A stretch of 8,535 bases of DNA. Source: Deferribacteres bacterium (lineage in GTDB: Bacteria; Zhuqueibacterota; Zhuqueibacteria; Zhuqueibacterales; Geothermadaptataceae). Positions 6,074 to 8,535 of the stretch are shown here, piece by piece. Below the pieces are notes generated by a model. The model saw only the letters and a list, made by a program, of their open reading frames with translations, ran no database searches and was not told where the DNA came from. The stretch's first letter is position 1. Every line of letters begins with the position of its first letter. The stretch spans positions 1-8,535 of the forward strand of contig JACKDF010000041.1 in NCBI GenBank assembly GCA_020633655.1, written 5' to 3'. The position numbers and the translations under genes were made by a program.

Positions 6074-7096
6074 TTATTGGACAAAGCCAAGCCCAATTGT
6101 TTTTAATTGAATCCGGCATAAAAGCATATCAGCAGCTAGGTATAACGTTCTGCCATCATCACCAAAGGTACAATTCGCAACAGGGTGACCAATCTCAATA
6201 ATTCCCAAAAGTTCGCCATAGCTATTGATGATACTTACACCACCAGGGCCGGTTGCGAAAATATTTCCAAATTTATCAACTGCCATCCCATCCGGTAAAC
6301 CTTCTTTCCCCTCACTAACCCACTGACGGCCATCAAAGAATATACGGCTGCTATCAATGGTACAATCTTCATTAAGGGAATAAGCCATCCAAACCGCATT
6401 TTCCGGATCGGAGTTTGAGACGTAGAGCGTCTTTTCATCAGGTGAAAGAGCGATACCATTTGGGTAACTCAATTGGTCGGAGAGAAGGAGAAGCGTGCTG
6501 TCGGCCCGCAAACAATAAACCCCATTAAAATTTAATTCCTTGCGAGGGCTTTGGTTAAGCTTCTCAAGACCATAAGGTGGGTCAGTAAAAAATATGTCCC
6601 CACGCGAATTGATAACAAGGTCATTTGGACTATTAAACTTCGATCCATGATATTCGGAAACAAGATTTTCTTTATAAAACCGCTTTGTGTTGAGTCGGCT
6701 GATGCGCCTCAGACCGCTGTCACAAATGATCAAACGGTTTTCATTATCGAAATATAATCCATTTGCACCCAACTCAACACCGTTGGGATTCTCTGCACCG
6801 TAACCCGAAGGTCTTAAATAAATTTGCAGACCGCTTTTTTCATCCCACCTGTAAATCGTATTTTGCGGCACATCACTGAAAAAGAGATATTTATTCTCTT
6901 TATCCCATACCACACCTTCCGACCACTCAAAGCCATTTGCGAGAATTTCAATCGGTTGATCGACTTCAATCAATGCGTCAAGTGCTTCTGAAATTTTATA
7001 GATTTTGCCATTTTCAACGATTTCATTGGAAGTGCACTTCAAGAAGAGAAGCGAAAGGATAGTTAGAAAAAAAACAAAAACCGATCTATAGTTCAA
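6074..7096 (-). CDS. SMP-30/gluconolactonase/LRE-like exported protein, probable lipoprotein
   Basis: This 340-residue six-bladed beta-propeller enzyme belongs to the SMP-30/gluconolactonase/LRE family, whose characterised members hydrolyse sugar lactones with a divalent metal ion. Family motifs run through the whole chain: FEWSEGVVW (residues 56-64), NSPNDLV (155-161), PNGIALSPDEKTLYVSNSD (212-230), GLPDGMAVD (266-274) and a C-terminal LCRIQLKTIGLGF. By alignment with regucalcin/SMP-30, the metal ligands should be Glu60, Asn213 and Asp269, with Asn158 near the substrate, so the site looks intact. Residues 1-20 are hydrophobic and end in FLKC (Cys21). This suggests a lipoprotein, although Lys before the cysteine is atypical for a lipobox. 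The start codon is TTG at 7096-7094, supported by GGAG five bases upstream. The length is normal and complete. The true substrate is unknown. Downstream it faces the GTPase operon, and upstream it follows the HslR-like gene on the same strand after 248 bp, probably as a separate transcript. Confidence 0.88.
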   Translation of the reverse strand: MNYRSVFVFFLTILSLLFLKCTSNEIVENGKIYKISEALDALIEVDQPIEILANGFEWSEGVVWDKENKYLFFSDVPQNTIYRWDEKSGLQIYLRPSGYGAENPNGVELGANGLYFDNENRLIICDSGLRRISRLNTKRFYKENLVSEYHGSKFNSPNDLVINSRGDIFFTDPPYGLEKLNQSPRKELNFNGVYCLRADSTLLLLSDQLSYPNGIALSPDEKTLYVSNSDPENAVWMAYSLNEDCTIDSSRIFFDGRQWVSEGKEGLPDGMAVDKFGNIFATGPGGVSIINSYGELLGIIEIGHPVANCTFGDDGRTLYLAADMLLCRIQLKTIGLGFVQ

Positions 7097-7269
7097 AATA
7101 ACTCCGTATGGATTTATAACTTATATGCGGTATCGCTGAGTTGCGAGAGCCCTCCAGCGTAAACAAACGTTGAGTTGAACAAAGAAGGTGAAATTTTTAC
7201 GGCTAAATAGCAGACGCGAAAAGTGTATTATGCAATGAGGAACTGTAATCAATGTTCAATATATAGAAA

Positions 7270-7327
7270 AAAACCAAAAAACATTCCGTAAGTAAGATTC
7301 ATAAATTAAAAGAATTTATATGGAATG
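7270..7327 (-). terminator. possible rho-independent terminator of the HslR-like gene
   Basis: Reading the minus strand after the stop codon, CATTCC (7327-7322) pairs with GGAATG (7287-7282). This encloses a second perfect stem, ATAAATT/AATTTAT (7319-7313 with 7307-7301), around a 5-nt loop. The outer stem is followed at once by a T-rich run (six T, GG, seven T, to about 7267). Position and T-tract fit a terminator, but the stem is short, AT-rich and has an internal bulge, so its strength is doubtful. Confidence 0.45.
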
Positions 7328-7344
7328 CAACCAAATAATGGCTG

Positions 7345-7764
7345 CTAAAATCCATGAAATTTGCTCCAATCGCGTCGTTCTTTTTTTGTCGGTCTGCCCT
7401 TGAATTTTCTTTTTGCAGCCTTTTCTGCATCTTTTTGCATTTCGAGAAACAGCTTTGTTTCTTCGGTAATTTCAGGAATCACTTCGCTGTAATATTCCTT
7501 CGCATCCGTAGCAGATAATCCCCTGATGGGAATTTGCAGCACAGTAAGTTCACGGTAGGATTTGCCAGATTTAACAGATATTTCGTCTTTAACTTTTATC
7601 ATGCGTCCTGGTTTTGCAGCCTGTGCATTCACTTTAACACGACCTAAATCACAAGCGTCCGCGGCTTCTTCACGCTTTTTAAAAATGCGCACTGATTTCA
7701 ACCATTTATCGAGGCGCATTTCCTGATTATTTTTTTCCTTTTTTATTGTCTGATTTTTTGCCAT
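7345..7764 (-). CDS. hslR: S4 domain RNA-binding protein, Hsp15 (HslR) family
   Basis: This is a small cytoplasmic RNA-binding protein. E. coli Hsp15 binds free 50S subunits that still carry a nascent chain and helps recycle stalled complexes. From ATG 7764 the product has 139 residues. About 15 N-terminal residues, rich in Lys, Asn and Gln, come first. The S4 domain starts at MRLDKWLKSVRIFKKR and continues through GRVKVNAQAAKPGRMIKV, which is the family's RNA-binding alpha-L motif. A strongly basic tail ends GRPTKKERRDWSKFHGF, closely resembling the RPDKKERRD tail of E. coli Hsp15. The start is uncertain. A TTG at 7797 would extend it by 11 residues, and the ATG at 7719, just before RLDKWL, would remove the lysine-rich leader. 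I prefer 7764, which has GAG about 9 nt upstream. The gene is divergent from the amidohydrolase gene, with 109 bp between the starts. Confidence 0.86.
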   Translation of the reverse strand: MAKNQTIKKEKNNQEMRLDKWLKSVRIFKKREEAADACDLGRVKVNAQAAKPGRMIKVKDEISVKSGKSYRELTVLQIPIRGLSATDAKEYYSEVIPEITEETKLFLEMQKDAEKAAKRKFKGRPTKKERRDWSKFHGF

Positions 7765-7778
7765 TGTTAAAAGCTCAA

Positions 7779-7802
7779 TTGAATTCCAGATAATCAATTC
7801 AA
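7779..7802. repeat. 7-bp inverted repeat in the HslR-like gene leader
   Basis: TTGAATT (7779-7785) and AATTCAA (7796-7802) are exact reverse complements separated by 10 bp. The repeat lies between the candidate minus-strand promoter and the preferred start codon. A 17-bp centre-to-centre spacing could suit a dimeric regulator, but the arms are AT-rich and such repeats arise easily by chance. Confidence 0.3.
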
Positions 7803-7810
7803 AACTGATC

Positions 7811-7841
7811 AGTATATATTAAATTTTAAATTACAAATCAA
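7811..7841 (-). promoter_or_regulatory. candidate promoter for the HslR-like gene
   Basis: On the minus strand, TTGATT (7841-7836) is followed after 17 bp by TATATA (7818-7813). A better -10, TATACT (7816-7811), lies 19 bp away. The start site would be near 7805. The element lies in very AT-rich DNA and is interleaved with the candidate promoter for the divergent amidohydrolase gene, so the two may interfere. Confidence 0.35.
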
Positions 7842-7846
7842 GACAG

Positions 7847-7852
7847 TATAAT
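7847..7852 (+). promoter_or_regulatory. candidate -10 element of the amidohydrolase gene
   Basis: There is a perfect TATAAT. At 17 bp upstream only TTTTAA (7824-7829) is available, a weak -35. If used, transcription would begin around 7859, just before the AGGAGG ribosome binding site, giving a very short leader of about 15 nt. Confidence 0.35.
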
Positions 7853-7873
7853 ACCGGAGAAGGAGGCGAGGTA

Positions 7874-8535
7874 ATGCGTTATTTACAAAATATTATGCTA
7901 CTCGGCATGTTTTTTTTATCGACCTACGCATGCTCCCACGAAGAAAATGGAGCCGATGCGATATTTTACAATGCAAAGATTTACACAGTGGATGACACGT
8001 TTAGCATCGCCGAAGCAATTGTTGTTGAAGATGAAACGATCGTTTTTGTTGGACCAACAAATGAAGCGATGAAATTTAGTGACAACAACACAAGACTGGT
8101 TGATTTAAAAGGAAAAACCATCGTACCGGGACTCACCGATAGCCATTGCCACTTTCTTGGCATTGGCAAACGTGCCTACTATTTAAATCTGGATGGCTCA
8201 AATTCGTTACAGGATTTCCTCTATAGAATCCGTCGTGAAGCCGAAACGAAAAATAAAAATGAATGGATTATTGGCCGTGGCTGGATTGAAGAAGACTGGC
8301 CAGAGAAAACCTTTCCAACCCGTTACGACCTAGACAAAATCAGCACCACAAATCCCATGCTTCTCTCACGTGCAGATGGCCATGCGGTCGTCGCAAATTC
8401 GAAAGCAATAGAACTGGCTGGCATTGATAAAAATACACCGGATCCTGCAGGTGGACGTATTGAGCGCGATGAAATCAGCGGTTTACTGACGGGCATCTTT
8501 GTAGATAATGCAATCGATTTGATTCGCGCCTTTGC
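7874..8535 (+). CDS. YtcJ-like amidohydrolase lipoprotein (3' end cut by window)
   Basis: This is the N-terminal 220 residues of a metal-dependent hydrolase of the amidohydrolase superfamily (Amidohydro_3/YtcJ type). Full members are usually around 550 residues, so over half is outside the window. The start ATG has a full AGGAGG seven bases upstream. Residues 1-19 are a signal sequence ending STYAC, so Cys20 is a probable lipidation site and the enzyme would sit in the cell envelope. The small beta-sandwich part follows (DAIFYNAKIYTVDD, residues 28-41, then GKTIVPGLTDSH). The metal-binding HxH motif is His91/His93 in DSHCHFLG. The segment RADGHAVVANSKAIELAGI (166-184) is typical of the YtcJ branch. 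The later metal ligands are not visible here. Characterised relatives hydrolyse C-N bonds in amides or cyclic compounds, but the substrate cannot be inferred. It is divergently arranged with the HslR-like gene. Confidence 0.88.
   Translation, partial: MRYLQNIMLLGMFFLSTYACSHEENGADAIFYNAKIYTVDDTFSIAEAIVVEDETIVFVGPTNEAMKFSDNNTRLVDLKGKTIVPGLTDSHCHFLGIGKRAYYLNLDGSNSLQDFLYRIRREAETKNKNEWIIGRGWIEEDWPEKTFPTRYDLDKISTTNPMLLSRADGHAVVANSKAIELAGIDKNTPDPAGGRIERDEISGLLTGIFVDNAIDLIRAF

Noticed and set aside
5983..6201. Plus-strand 72-codon frame with a basic N-terminus
   Set aside because: Its second half is antisense to the gluconolactonase-like gene. The basic start only reflects the purine-rich tract, and no ribosome binding site or homology is evident.
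1..8535. CRISPR array, tRNA, rRNA, insertion sequence or prophage signals
   Set aside because: I saw no regularly spaced repeats, cloverleaf-like segments, transposase or integrase motifs, or terminal inverted repeats with target duplications.

Overview
The window is a stretch of ordinary-looking bacterial chromosome, moderately AT-rich, with short intergenic gaps. It encodes a DsbD-type membrane reductase, two probable lipoproteins and a periplasm-type redox system, so the host is very likely a Gram-negative (diderm) bacterium. Promoter-like elements resemble sigma-70 hexamers, and several genes have GGAG/AGGAGG ribosome binding sites, which argues against a typical Bacteroidetes. A member of the FCB-group fringe (for example Calditrichota or KSB1-like) or a proteobacterium would fit. 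I cannot fix the taxon from sequence alone. No mobile element, CRISPR array, tRNA or rRNA is visible.

Layout. Bases 1-1991 (minus strand, cut by the left edge) carry a DsbD/ScsB-type thiol:disulfide interchange protein. An AT-rich divergent intergenic region (about 1992-2274) separates it from a plus-strand operon of three tightly coupled genes. These are an OsmC-family protein (2275-2709), a four-helix membrane protein of the DUF2868 family (2709-4235) and its usual partner, an Era-like GTPase with a DUF3482 C-terminal region (4232-5662). The junctions overlap by 1 nt (TAATG) and 4 nt (ATGA). A 411-bp gap without a convincing gene follows. Next come two minus-strand genes: an SMP-30/gluconolactonase-like probable lipoprotein (6074-7096, TTG start) and an Hsp15/HslR-type S4 RNA-binding protein (7345-7764). 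Divergent from the latter, and cut by the right edge, is a YtcJ-like amidohydrolase lipoprotein (7874-8535).

How they may work together. The DsbD homologue and the OsmC-like protein are both cysteine-based redox proteins and are divergently transcribed, so a shared thiol or oxidative-stress theme is plausible but not proven. The DUF2868/DUF3482 pair looks like a membrane anchor plus a membrane-interacting GTPase of unknown job, and it is the least understood part of the window. Its fusion into one transcript with an OsmC protein is the most interesting contextual clue. The gluconolactonase-like and amidohydrolase genes look like exported hydrolases of small metabolites. The HslR-like protein between them is a cytoplasmic ribosome-rescue or RNA-binding protein with no obvious functional link to either.
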